Source of the DNA: an uncultured Pseudoflavonifractor sp.
Lineage (GTDB): Bacteria; Bacillota; Clostridia; Oscillospirales; Oscillospiraceae
Reading direction: 5' to 3'
NCBI RefSeq assembly: GCF_944387275.1
Contig: NZ_CALXEG010000008.1
Location: 1-64,000, forward strand
DNA: 64,000 bases
How positions within the stretch are numbered: the first letter of the stretch is position 1; every line of letters begins with the position of its first letter. The notes under the pieces were generated by a model that saw only the letters and a list, made by a program, of their open reading frames with translations, had not been told where the DNA came from and did no database searches. Positions 50,021 to 57,156 of the stretch are shown in pieces. A program made the translations under genes and the position numbers.

Positions 50021-50626
50021 ATGGAACTGGATTGGGGAAACCTCCTCTTTATCATCATGAGCGCTGTGTTCGTCAACAACTACGTGCTGCAGCGCTTCCT
50101 GGGCATCTGCCCCTTCCTGGGCGTGTCCAAAAAGCTGGACCAGGCCACCGGTATGTCCATTGCCGTTATCTTCGTCATGCTGCTGGCCACTGCCGTCACC
50201 TGGCCCATCCAGACCTATCTGCTCACCCCCAACAACATGGATTATCTCCAGACCATCGTGTTCATCCTGGTCATCGCCGCCCTGGTGCAGCTGGTGGAGA
50301 TCATCCTGAAGCGGTACATTCCCGCCCTGTATAAGTCCCTGGGCATCTACCTGCCCCTGATCACCACCAACTGCGCCGTGCTGGGCGTCACCGTGCTGAA
50401 CATCACCGAGGGCTACAACTTCGCCCAGTCCATGGCCAACTCCTTCGGTTCCGGCCTGGGCTTCTTCCTGGCCATGGTCATCTTCGCCGGCGTCCGCATG
50501 CGCACCGAGAGCTGCAACGCCCCCGACTCCTTCAAGGGCCTGCCCATCACCCTGGTCTCCGCCGCCATCGTGGCCGCCTCCTTCAACGGCTTCGCCGGCG
50601 TCGTGGAGACGCTGTTTGGAAATTAA
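50021..50626 (+). CDS. rnfA: Rnf complex subunit RnfA
   Basis: 201 aa, six helices. NNYVLQRFLGICPFLG near 20-35 and LGIYLPLITTNCAVLG near 107-122 are the two symmetry-related motifs with cluster-binding Cys. Starts 3 bp after rnfE with its AAGGAGG inside the rnfE end. It forms an inverted pair with RnfE in the membrane. Confidence 0.95.
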   Translation: MELDWGNLLFIIMSAVFVNNYVLQRFLGICPFLGVSKKLDQATGMSIAVIFVMLLATAVTWPIQTYLLTPNNMDYLQTIVFILVIAALVQLVEIILKRYIPALYKSLGIYLPLITTNCAVLGVTVLNITEGYNFAQSMANSFGSGLGFFLAMVIFAGVRMRTESCNAPDSFKGLPITLVSAAIVAASFNGFAGVVETLFGN

Positions 50627-50638
50627 GGGGGTGACGGC

Positions 50639-51439
50639 ATGAATCCGATTCTGTTTGCAGTTATTCTGGTCGTGATCATCGCGATCATCTGCTCCGTCAT
50701 GCTGGTCATCGCGTCCACCGTCATGGCGGTGAAGGAGGACCCCATATTCCCCGCCATCCGTGAGTGCCTGCCCGGCGCCAACTGCGGTGCCTGCGGCTAC
50801 GCCGGCTGCGACGGCTACGCCAAGGCCCTGGCCTCCGGCGAGGAGAAGCGCACCAACCTGTGCGTCCCCGGCGGCGCCGGCTGCGCCGCCCAGGTGGCCG
50901 GCGTGCTGGGCGTTGAGGCCGGCTCCGTGGAGGAGCGGGTGGCCGTGGTCTGCTGCGGCGGCACCTGCGAGAAGACCCAGGCCCGCATGAACTATGAGGG
51001 CGTCCACAGCTGCGCCGCCGCCAAGCTGCTCTTCGGCGGCGCCGGCGCCTGCGCCTTCGGCTGCCTGGGCAACGGCGACTGCGTCTCCGTCTGCCCCCAG
51101 CAGGCCATCCGCATCGAGAAGGGCGTGGCCGTGGTGGACCGTGACGCCTGCATCGGCTGCGGCCTGTGCGAGAAGACCTGCCCCAACCACGTCATCGGCA
51201 TCTTCCCCAAGAAGCAGAAGGTCTTCGACCGCTGCTCCAACTACAACCGGGGCAAGGCTGTCATGGACGTGTGCAAGGCCGGCTGCATCGGCTGCACCAA
51301 GTGCAGCAAGGTGTGCCCCGAGGGCGCCATCACCATGGACCACTGCCTGGCCCAGGTCAACCCCATGAAGTGCACCGGCTGCGGCACCTGTGTGGAAAAC
51401 TGCCCCACCGGCTGCATGAGCTTCACCGAGAAGCTGTAA
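50639..51439 (+). CDS. rnfB: Rnf complex subunit RnfB
   Basis: 266 aa. An N-terminal helix (about 4-27) is followed by the CGACGYAGC-type [4Fe-4S] domain near 48-60 (NCGACGYAGCDGYAKA) and several ferredoxin motifs: CLGNGDCVSVCP, CIGCGLCEKTCP, CIGCTKCSKVCP and CTGCGTCVENCP. RnfB is the entry point for reduced ferredoxin. It ends the operon at a strong terminator, with arcC convergent 125 bp on. Confidence 0.95.
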   Translation: MNPILFAVILVVIIAIICSVMLVIASTVMAVKEDPIFPAIRECLPGANCGACGYAGCDGYAKALASGEEKRTNLCVPGGAGCAAQVAGVLGVEAGSVEERVAVVCCGGTCEKTQARMNYEGVHSCAAAKLLFGGAGACAFGCLGNGDCVSVCPQQAIRIEKGVAVVDRDACIGCGLCEKTCPNHVIGIFPKKQKVFDRCSNYNRGKAVMDVCKAGCIGCTKCSKVCPEGAITMDHCLAQVNPMKCTGCGTCVENCPTGCMSFTEKL

Positions 51440-51460
51440 GCGGCTGTATCCGCCTGTCAG

Positions 51461-51497
51461 AGGAGGCGCGTCCGTCCGGACGCGCCTCCTCTTTTTT
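51461..51497 (+). terminator. Terminator of the rnf operon
   Basis: A 13-bp perfect stem (51461-51473 with 51478-51490) with loop GTCC is followed by C and six T. Confidence 0.9.
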
Positions 51498-51505
51498 ATG
51501 GCCTG

Positions 51506-51542
51506 CAAAAAGCGCCCCCGCTGTCCGCGGACAGCGGGGGCG
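51506..51542 (-). terminator. Terminator of arcC
   Basis: Minus strand: 14-bp perfect stem (51513-51526 with 51529-51542), then GC and five U. It lies 22 bp past the arcC stop. Confidence 0.88.
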
Positions 51543-51564
51543 TTTATGTACCGGAAGGACCTGC

Positions 51565-52509
51565 TCAGGCCTGGATGCGGGTGCCGGTGCGGCCGGCGAT
51601 GCCGTCCTTGGCCTTCTCCAGCAGAGTGATGAGGGCGGTGCGGCCCTCCTTGGACTCGGCGAACTGGACCGCCGCCTGGACCTTGGGCAGCATGGAGCCG
51701 GGGGCGAAGTGGCCCTCCTCCATGTACTTGAGGGCCTCGTCGGGGGTGAGGGAGTCCAGCCACTTCTGGTCGGGCTTGCCGAAGTTGATGGCCACCTTCT
51801 CCACGGCGGTGAGGATGATGAGACAGTCGGCGTCCAGCTGCTGGGCCAGGACGCAGGAGGCGAAGTCCTTGTCGATGACCGCGGCGGCGCCCTTCAGGTG
51901 GTGCCCCTCGGTGGTGAACACGGGGATGCCGCCGCCGCCGCAGGCCACCACCACGTGGTCGGACTCCACCAGGGCCTGGATGGTGTCGATCTCCACAATG
52001 CCCTGGGGCTTGGGGGAGGCCACCACACGGCGGTATCCCCGGCCCGCGTCCTCAATTACGTCGTAGCCACGCTCGGCCACCATCTTGTCGGCCTCCTCCT
52101 TGGTCATGAAGGAGCCGATGGGCTTGGTGGGGTGGGCGAAGGCGGGGTCGGCGGGGTCCACCTCCACCTGGGTGAGCACGGTGGCCACGCCCTTGCGGAT
52201 GCCCCGGTCCAGCAGCTCCTCCCGGAGGGCGTTCTGCAGGTCGTAGCCGATGTAGCCCTGGCTCATGGCCACGCACACGGACAGGGGGCAGGGGATGTAC
52301 TTCTCGGGATTGGAGCGGGTCAGCTCGGTCATGGCGGCCTGGATCATGCCCACCTGGGGGCCGTTGCCGTGGGCGATGACCACCTCGTGTCCCTCCTCGA
52401 TGAGGTCGGCGATGGCCTTGGAGGTCTGCTTGACGGCGATCATCTGCTCGGGCAGATTGTTGCCCAGGGCGTTGCCGCCCAGGGCGATAACAATACGTTT
52501 TTTATCCAT
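51565..52509 (-). CDS. arcC: Carbamate kinase
   Basis: 314 aa. The amino-acid-kinase fold has ALGGNALG near 9-16, IAHGNGPQVG near 45-54, the long mobile insertion (about 110-165) and ACGGGGIPV near 192-200. It makes ATP from carbamoyl phosphate and ADP, giving ammonia and CO2. GGAGG precedes ATG 52509. It is last in the ygeX-ygeY-ygeW-arcC row, so it should take carbamoyl phosphate from the YgeW reaction and yield ATP. A terminator-like hairpin in the 131-bp gap to ygeW may lower its level. Confidence 0.95.
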   Translation of the reverse strand: MDKKRIVIALGGNALGNNLPEQMIAVKQTSKAIADLIEEGHEVVIAHGNGPQVGMIQAAMTELTRSNPEKYIPCPLSVCVAMSQGYIGYDLQNALREELLDRGIRKGVATVLTQVEVDPADPAFAHPTKPIGSFMTKEEADKMVAERGYDVIEDAGRGYRRVVASPKPQGIVEIDTIQALVESDHVVVACGGGGIPVFTTEGHHLKGAAAVIDKDFASCVLAQQLDADCLIILTAVEKVAINFGKPDQKWLDSLTPDEALKYMEEGHFAPGSMLPKVQAAVQFAESKEGRTALITLLEKAKDGIAGRTGTRIQA

Positions 52510-52530
52510 AAAATATTACCTCCTGTGAAA

Positions 52531-52585
52531 GAAAACCCCGGCCCGGCCGCACATACCGAGTGCCGTATCTGCGGACGGGCCGGGG
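52531..52585 (-). terminator. Hairpin between ygeW and arcC
   Basis: Minus strand: stem of about 14 bp with one unpaired base (52536-52550 with 52571-52585) and a loop of about 20 nt, followed by UUUU-C-UUU. Because ygeW and arcC belong together by function, this is probably a partial terminator. Confidence 0.65.
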
Positions 52586-52640
52586 GCTGGGCCAGGGCGG
52601 GGGAGAGGGTGACTCCCCGCCCCGAATTACATGGCCGGAA

Positions 52641-53840
52641 TTACAGGCTGAACTGACGCTTGGCACCGCGCTCCTCCAGGGCCTTCAGCACGGCCTGGGG
52701 GTCCTTGCACTTGGCCAGGAAGATCATGGCGGCGATGATGTAGGGCTTGAAGGAGGCCTCCTTGTACAGGGGATCGCGGTAGCGGTCGAACACGGTGGCC
52801 TCCACCTCGCCGTCCACGCAGGAGACGCCGTTGATGTCGGCGGGCAGGCAGTGCAGGTACAGGGCCTTGCCGTCCTTGGTGGTCTTCATCAGCTCCTCGG
52901 TGCAGCACCAGTCCTTGTGCTCGGCGTTCTGGGCCAGCAGGCGCTTCTCCAGGGCCTTGATGCCGTCGGTGTCTCCCTTGGCATACAGGTCGGTGCGCTC
53001 CTCCATGGCGGCGAAGGGAGCCCAGCTCTTGGGATAGACGATGTCGGCATCCTTGAAGGCCTCAGCCATGGAGTTGGTCTTGGTGAAGGTGCCGCCGGAC
53101 TTCTCGGCGTTCTTCTTGGCGACCTCCTCCACCTCGGGCATGACCTCGTAGCCCTCGGGGTGGGCCAGGACCACATCCATGCCGAAGCGGGTCATCAGGC
53201 CGATGACGCCCTGGGGCACGGAGAGGGGCTTGCCGTAGCTGGGGGAGTAGGCCCAGGTCATGGCCACCTTCTTGCCCTTCAGGTTCTCCACGCCGCCGAA
53301 GGTGTGGATGATGTGGAGCATATCGGCCATGCACTGGGTGGGGTGGTCGATGTCGCACTGCAGGTTGACCAGGGTGGGCTTCTGCTCCAGCACGCCGTCC
53401 TTGTGGCCGGCGGTGACCGCGTCCACCACCTCGTGCATGTACTTGTTGCCCTTGCCGATGTACATGTCGTCCCGGATGCCGATGACGTCGGCCATGAAGG
53501 AGATCATGTTGGCGGTCTCACGGACGGTCTCACCGTGGGCGATCTGGCTCTTGCCCTCGTCCAGGTCCTGGACCTCCAGGCCCAGCAGGTTGCAGGCGCT
53601 GGCGAAGGAGAAGCGGGTACGGGTGGAGTTGTCCCGGAACAGGGAGATGCCCAGGCCGGACTCGAAGATCTTGGTGGAGATGTTGTTCTCACGCATGTAG
53701 CGCAGGGCGTCGGCCACGGTGAACACGGCCTCCAGCTCGTCGTCGGTCTTCTCCCAGGTCAGGAAGAAGTCGTTCTCGTACATCTCCTTGAAGTTGAGCT
53801 TGTTCAGCTTGTCGATATAGGCCTGCAGTTTGGCGTCCAT
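52641..53840 (-). CDS. ygeW: Knotted carbamoyltransferase YgeW
   Basis: 399 aa, longer than ornithine carbamoyltransferase, as is typical of YgeW. The carbamoyl-phosphate loop is FRDNSTRTRFSF near 68-79, followed by DHPTQCMAD near 163 and HCLPAD near 326. AAGGAG precedes ATG 53840. The family is a marker of the urate/purine gene set with YgeX, YgeY and SsnA; the natural acceptor is not settled. Working backwards (phosphorolysis of an ureido compound), it would supply carbamoyl phosphate for ArcC. Confidence 0.93.
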   Translation of the reverse strand: MDAKLQAYIDKLNKLNFKEMYENDFFLTWEKTDDELEAVFTVADALRYMRENNISTKIFESGLGISLFRDNSTRTRFSFASACNLLGLEVQDLDEGKSQIAHGETVRETANMISFMADVIGIRDDMYIGKGNKYMHEVVDAVTAGHKDGVLEQKPTLVNLQCDIDHPTQCMADMLHIIHTFGGVENLKGKKVAMTWAYSPSYGKPLSVPQGVIGLMTRFGMDVVLAHPEGYEVMPEVEEVAKKNAEKSGGTFTKTNSMAEAFKDADIVYPKSWAPFAAMEERTDLYAKGDTDGIKALEKRLLAQNAEHKDWCCTEELMKTTKDGKALYLHCLPADINGVSCVDGEVEATVFDRYRDPLYKEASFKPYIIAAMIFLAKCKDPQAVLKALEERGAKRQFSL

Positions 53841-53888
53841 ATGATATTTCTCCTTCTTATTTCAATTTTATTGTTGTTGTCTTCCTGA

Positions 53889-53935
53889 GCCTTCCCCCTG
53901 GGGGGAAGGTGCCCCCGGAGGGGGCGGATGAGGGG
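53889..53935 (+). repeat. Intergenic repeat, family R1, copy 1
   Basis: Starts GCCTTCCCCCTGGGGGGAAG, then GTG, a variable hairpin CCCCC-GGA-GGGGG, and ends CGGATGAGGGG. The same ends surround different central hairpins at 59774-59826 and 60408-60451, and an inverted relative is at 60473-60525. Here it lies between ygeW and ygeY, inside the operon. Confidence 0.7.
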
Positions 53936-54207
53936 CTCAGCGCTTCTTGTCATGCCTCACACCCTCCGCGACGGCACACTGCTCACCGCTCCGCCGAAAA
54001 TGCCGTCGGCTTCGCTGACCTGTTTTTCGGTCTTCGCGGTTCGCTGTGCGCCTGCTCCCGGGTGTTCAGCGCTTCTTATCTGTCACGCTTCGCCTATGCG
54101 CTGCGCCCGGCTTCCCTTCGTCTCGGGCTGGTCTGCGGGCCGCCCTGCGGCCCTCCGCTCGCCCTCGCTCCGGTCCATCCGGGCGGCGCATAACGACTCA
54201 GCGCTTC
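53936..54207. repeat. GC-rich spacer with three spaced copies of TCAGCGCTTCTT
   Basis: The 367-bp gap between ygeW and ygeY has no credible gene. TCAGCGCTTCTT occurs at about 53937, 54066 and 54198, spaced 129 and 132 bp; the last copy touches the ygeY stop. The sequence between copies is only loosely alike. A continuous + strand frame through it gives a low-complexity peptide without a ribosome site. It looks like remains of inserted repeat units. Confidence 0.5.
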
Positions 54208-55620
54208 TTACTTAATATCGTTATTGGTCTTGCCGGCGCGGAACTGGGACACGTCGCCGGTCTTGTTCTCCTCCTTGTACAGGCCGGGCACGGCGGCGTA
54301 CAGGGCGGCGCAGCGGACCAGGTCGTCCTTCCAGGTGATCTCGTTGGGGGCGTGGGCCTGGCTCTCGGCGCCGGGGCCGAAACCCACGCAGGGGATGCCG
54401 TACCGGCCCTGGATGGCCACGCCGTTGGTGGAGAAGGTCCACTTGTCGGTCAGGGGACGGCCGTCACGCAGGTGCATGGCGTCGCGGGCGGGGTCGGCGT
54501 CGGCATGGCCCAGGCGCTTGTCGCCGAACAGGGCGTGGTGGGCATCCACCAGGGCCTGGACGTGGGCGGCGCTCTCCTTGTTGATCCAGGTGGGGAAGTA
54601 GGCCTCGGTCTCGTACACCTCGCCGGTCCAGGAGGGACGGTCGTACATGTACATGGACACCTTCACGTCGTCGCCGTACTTCTTCACGCTGGGCAGGTCC
54701 CGGATCTCCTGGAGGCAGGAGTCCCAGGTCTCGCCGGCGGTCATGCGGCGGTCGATGGAAATGGAGCAGGAGTCAGCCACAGCGCAGCGGCTGGGGGAGG
54801 TGTAGAAGATCTGGCTGGTGGTGCAGGTGCCGCGGCCCAGGAAACGGGCGTCCTCGTAGTGCTCGGGGTTGTACTTGGGGTTGAGCATCTTCACCAGGCC
54901 CTTGACGGCCTTGTCGTCGGCGTCGTCGTTCTCGTTGAGGGCGCGGACGTCCTGGAGGATGTCGGCCATCTTGTAGATGGCGTTGTCGCCCCGCTCGGGG
55001 GCGGAGCCGTGGCAGGAGACGCCCTTCACGTCCACGCGGATCTCCATGCGGCCGCGGTGGCCGCGGTAGATGCCGCCGTCGGTGGGCTCGGTGGAGATGA
55101 CGAACTCCACCTGCTCCTTCTTGATGCCCTTGGCGGGGAAGAACTTGTTGACGATGTACTGCCAGCACATACCGTCGCAGTCCTCTTCCTGGACGGAGCC
55201 CACCACCATGATCTTGTAGCCGGCGGGGATCAGGCCCAGCTCCTTCATGATCTTAGCGCCGTACACGGCGGAGGCCATGCCGCCCTCCTGGTCGGAGCCG
55301 CCGCGGCCGAAGATGATGGCGTCGTCCTCCCAGCCCTTGTAGGGGTCGGCGGTCCAGTTGTTGATGTTGCCGATGCCCACGGTGTCGATGTGGGAGTCAA
55401 TGGCGATGATCTTGTCGCCCTCGCCCATCCAGCCGATGACGTTGCCCAGGCCGTCCACTTCCACCGCGTCGTAGCCCAGCTTCTCCATCTCCCGCTTGAT
55501 GCAGGCCACGACCTCCTTCTCCTCGCAGCTCTCGCTGGGGTAGGAGATCATCTCCCGCAGGAAACGGCTCATGTCGGCACGGTAGCCCTCGGAAACCTTC
55601 TTGATCTGCTCAAAATCCAT
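54208..55620 (-). CDS. ygeY: YgeY-family M20-type metallohydrolase
   Basis: 470 aa. The dinuclear-zinc motifs are present: IDSHIDTV near 73-80, [10 protein letters not shown] near 109-118 and [10 protein letters not shown] near 142-151. A lid domain (about 190-330) includes the [13 protein letters not shown] histidine. The family is annotated as selenium-metabolism-linked and is related to ArgE/DapE amide hydrolases. It most likely removes an acyl or carbamoyl group from a diaminopropionate-like purine breakdown intermediate; the true substrate is not proven. GGAGGA precedes ATG 55620. It follows ygeX by 49 bp. Confidence 0.93.
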   Translation of the reverse strand: MDFEQIKKVSEGYRADMSRFLREMISYPSESCEEKEVVACIKREMEKLGYDAVEVDGLGNVIGWMGEGDKIIAIDSHIDTVGIGNINNWTADPYKGWEDDAIIFGRGGSDQEGGMASAVYGAKIMKELGLIPAGYKIMVVGSVQEEDCDGMCWQYIVNKFFPAKGIKKEQVEFVISTEPTDGGIYRGHRGRMEIRVDVKGVSCHGSAPERGDNAIYKMADILQDVRALNENDDADDKAVKGLVKMLNPKYNPEHYEDARFLGRGTCTTSQIFYTSPSRCAVADSCSISIDRRMTAGETWDSCLQEIRDLPSVKKYGDDVKVSMYMYDRPSWTGEVYETEAYFPTWINKESAAHVQALVDAHHALFGDKRLGHADADPARDAMHLRDGRPLTDKWTFSTNGVAIQGRYGIPCVGFGPGAESQAHAPNEITWKDDLVRCAALYAAVPGLYKEENKTGDVSQFRAGKTNNDIK

Positions 55621-55669
55621 GGTATTCGTCCTCCATTTCAGTATGTTCCATCACAAACGGTTTCTCTTC

Positions 55670-56905
55670 TCAGTATGCGCGCTGGGGAGAATCGGTGGTG
55701 GGGTACTCGCCGTCCCAAATGACGCGGCGGAACTTCAGCGGGTCGGTGTTGCCCTCGGTGGAGAACATGAGCACCTGGCTGAAGCGGTCCAGCTCCAGGG
55801 CCTCCCGCAGGTCCTTGTAGGTGTCGTCGGACATGATGGCGTCCAGCACGCCCATGCCCACGGCGCCCGACTCGCCGGAGATGACCACCGGGTCGCCCTT
55901 CACGGGCACGCCCAGCATCCGCATGCCCTTGGCGCTCACCCAGTCGGGGCAGGAGACAAAGGCGGTGACGTGGTTGCGCAGGATGTCCCAGGACAGGGTG
56001 TTGGGCTCGCCGCAGGCCAGACCGGCCATAATGGTCTGGAGGTCGCCGGTGACGATGCGGGGCTTGCCGTCCCCGGCCACAGCGCCCTTATACAGGCAGG
56101 CAGCGGCAGCGGCCTCCATGACCACGAATTTGGGCGGGTTGTTGGGGAACAGGTTGGTGAAGTAGCCCACCACGGCGCCGGCCAGGGAGCCCACGCCGGC
56201 CTGGACGAACACGTGGGTGGGGCGGTTCACCTCGCACTGGCGCAGCTGCTCGGCGGCCTCGCTGGCCATGGTGCCGTAGCCCTGCATGATCCAGGAGGGG
56301 ATCTCCTCGTAGCCCTCCCAGGCGGTATCCTGGACGATGACGCCGTGCTCGGTCTGCTCGGCCTCGGCGGCGGCCATGCGGACGCAGTCGTCGTAGTTGA
56401 CGTCCTCGATGGTGACCTTGGCTCCCTCCTTGGCGATGTTGTCATACCGGGACTGGCTGGAGCCCTTGGGCATATGGACCACGGCCTTCTGGCCCAGCTT
56501 GTTGGCCGCCCAGGCCACGCCCCGGCCGTGGTTGCCGTCGGTGGCGGTGAAGAAGGTGGCCTGTCCGAACTCCTTGCGGAAGGCTTCGCTGGTGAGATAG
56601 TCGTAGGTCATGTCGGACACGTCCCGGCCCATCTCCTTGGCGATGTACCGCGCCATGGCGAAGGAGCCGCCCAGCACCTTGAAGGCGTTGAGCCCGAAGC
56701 GGTAGCTCTCGTCCTTGACGTACACGCCGCCAAGACCCAGGTATTTGGCCATGCCGTCCAGCTTGGCCAGGGGGGTGATGGAGTACTGGGGGAAGCTGCT
56801 GTGGAAAGAACGGGCCTTGGCCACGTTGTCCAGAGCCATGATGGACAGCTCCTTGTCATCGCTCTTGGGCATGTGGTTGAGTGTCCAGCGGATGGGGTCT
56901 TTCAT
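55670..56905 (-). CDS. ygeX: 2,3-diaminopropionate ammonia-lyase
   Basis: 411 aa, fold type II PLP enzyme. Lys76 in FGLNAFKVLGG is the PLP Schiff-base residue. TDGNHGRGVAWAA near 120-132 binds the cofactor phosphate side, and GVGSLAGAVV near 235 is the glycine loop. It converts 2,3-diaminopropionate to pyruvate and two ammonia. It is first in the minus-strand ygeX-ygeY-ygeW-arcC unit, divergent from xdh. The spacing to ygeY and the shared direction support one transcript with internal attenuation. Confidence 0.94.
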   Translation of the reverse strand: MKDPIRWTLNHMPKSDDKELSIMALDNVAKARSFHSSFPQYSITPLAKLDGMAKYLGLGGVYVKDESYRFGLNAFKVLGGSFAMARYIAKEMGRDVSDMTYDYLTSEAFRKEFGQATFFTATDGNHGRGVAWAANKLGQKAVVHMPKGSSQSRYDNIAKEGAKVTIEDVNYDDCVRMAAAEAEQTEHGVIVQDTAWEGYEEIPSWIMQGYGTMASEAAEQLRQCEVNRPTHVFVQAGVGSLAGAVVGYFTNLFPNNPPKFVVMEAAAAACLYKGAVAGDGKPRIVTGDLQTIMAGLACGEPNTLSWDILRNHVTAFVSCPDWVSAKGMRMLGVPVKGDPVVISGESGAVGMGVLDAIMSDDTYKDLREALELDRFSQVLMFSTEGNTDPLKFRRVIWDGEYPTTDSPQRAY

Positions 56906-56964
56906 ATGCCTCGCCTCCGAATAAAATCTGTTGAATGCAGACAGATTAAAACCTTTATGGCCCT

Positions 56965-56992
56965 ATCATATCATGCCCGGGCCACAAGTCAA
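56965..56992 (-). promoter_or_regulatory. Promoter of the ygeX operon
   Basis: Minus strand: -35 TTGACT (56987-56992), 16-bp spacer, -10 TATGAT (56965-56970), about 60 bp before ygeX. Confidence 0.68.
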
Positions 56993-57018
56993 GGGGTTTG
57001 CTAAAAAATTTTTGTAAT

Positions 57019-57054
57019 GCCAAAAATATTTTTAGATATTTGGCGATTTTGCCA
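57019..57054. promoter_or_regulatory. Candidate operator between ygeX and xdh
   Basis: GCCAAA (57019-57024) and TTTGGC (57039-57044) form an inverted repeat around AT-rich sequence. GCCA at 57051-57054 adds a third half-site in the first orientation. The block lies between the two divergent transcription units. The xdh side has only a poor sigma-A promoter (TATATA near 57096-57101), so activation by a regulator here is plausible. Confidence 0.5.
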
Positions 57055-57156
57055 TATGCATTTCGGTTGATACCTTTTTGATTTGGTGTTAAGCTATATA
57101 AAAAGAGGCAAAGGGACCTGGGGAAAGACCCAATTAGAGTAAGGAGGCTTTTTGCC

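Noticed and set aside
53928..54215. Possible 95-aa plus-strand protein in the ygeW-ygeY gap
   Set aside because: It begins inside an R1 repeat, has no ribosome site, is antisense to the operon and its peptide looks like translated repeat DNA.
57036..57056. Sigma-54 promoter upstream of xdh
   Set aside because: TTGGC and TTGC occur, but the GG to GC distance is 7 instead of 10 bp; the bases are better explained as TTTGGC/GCCA half-sites.
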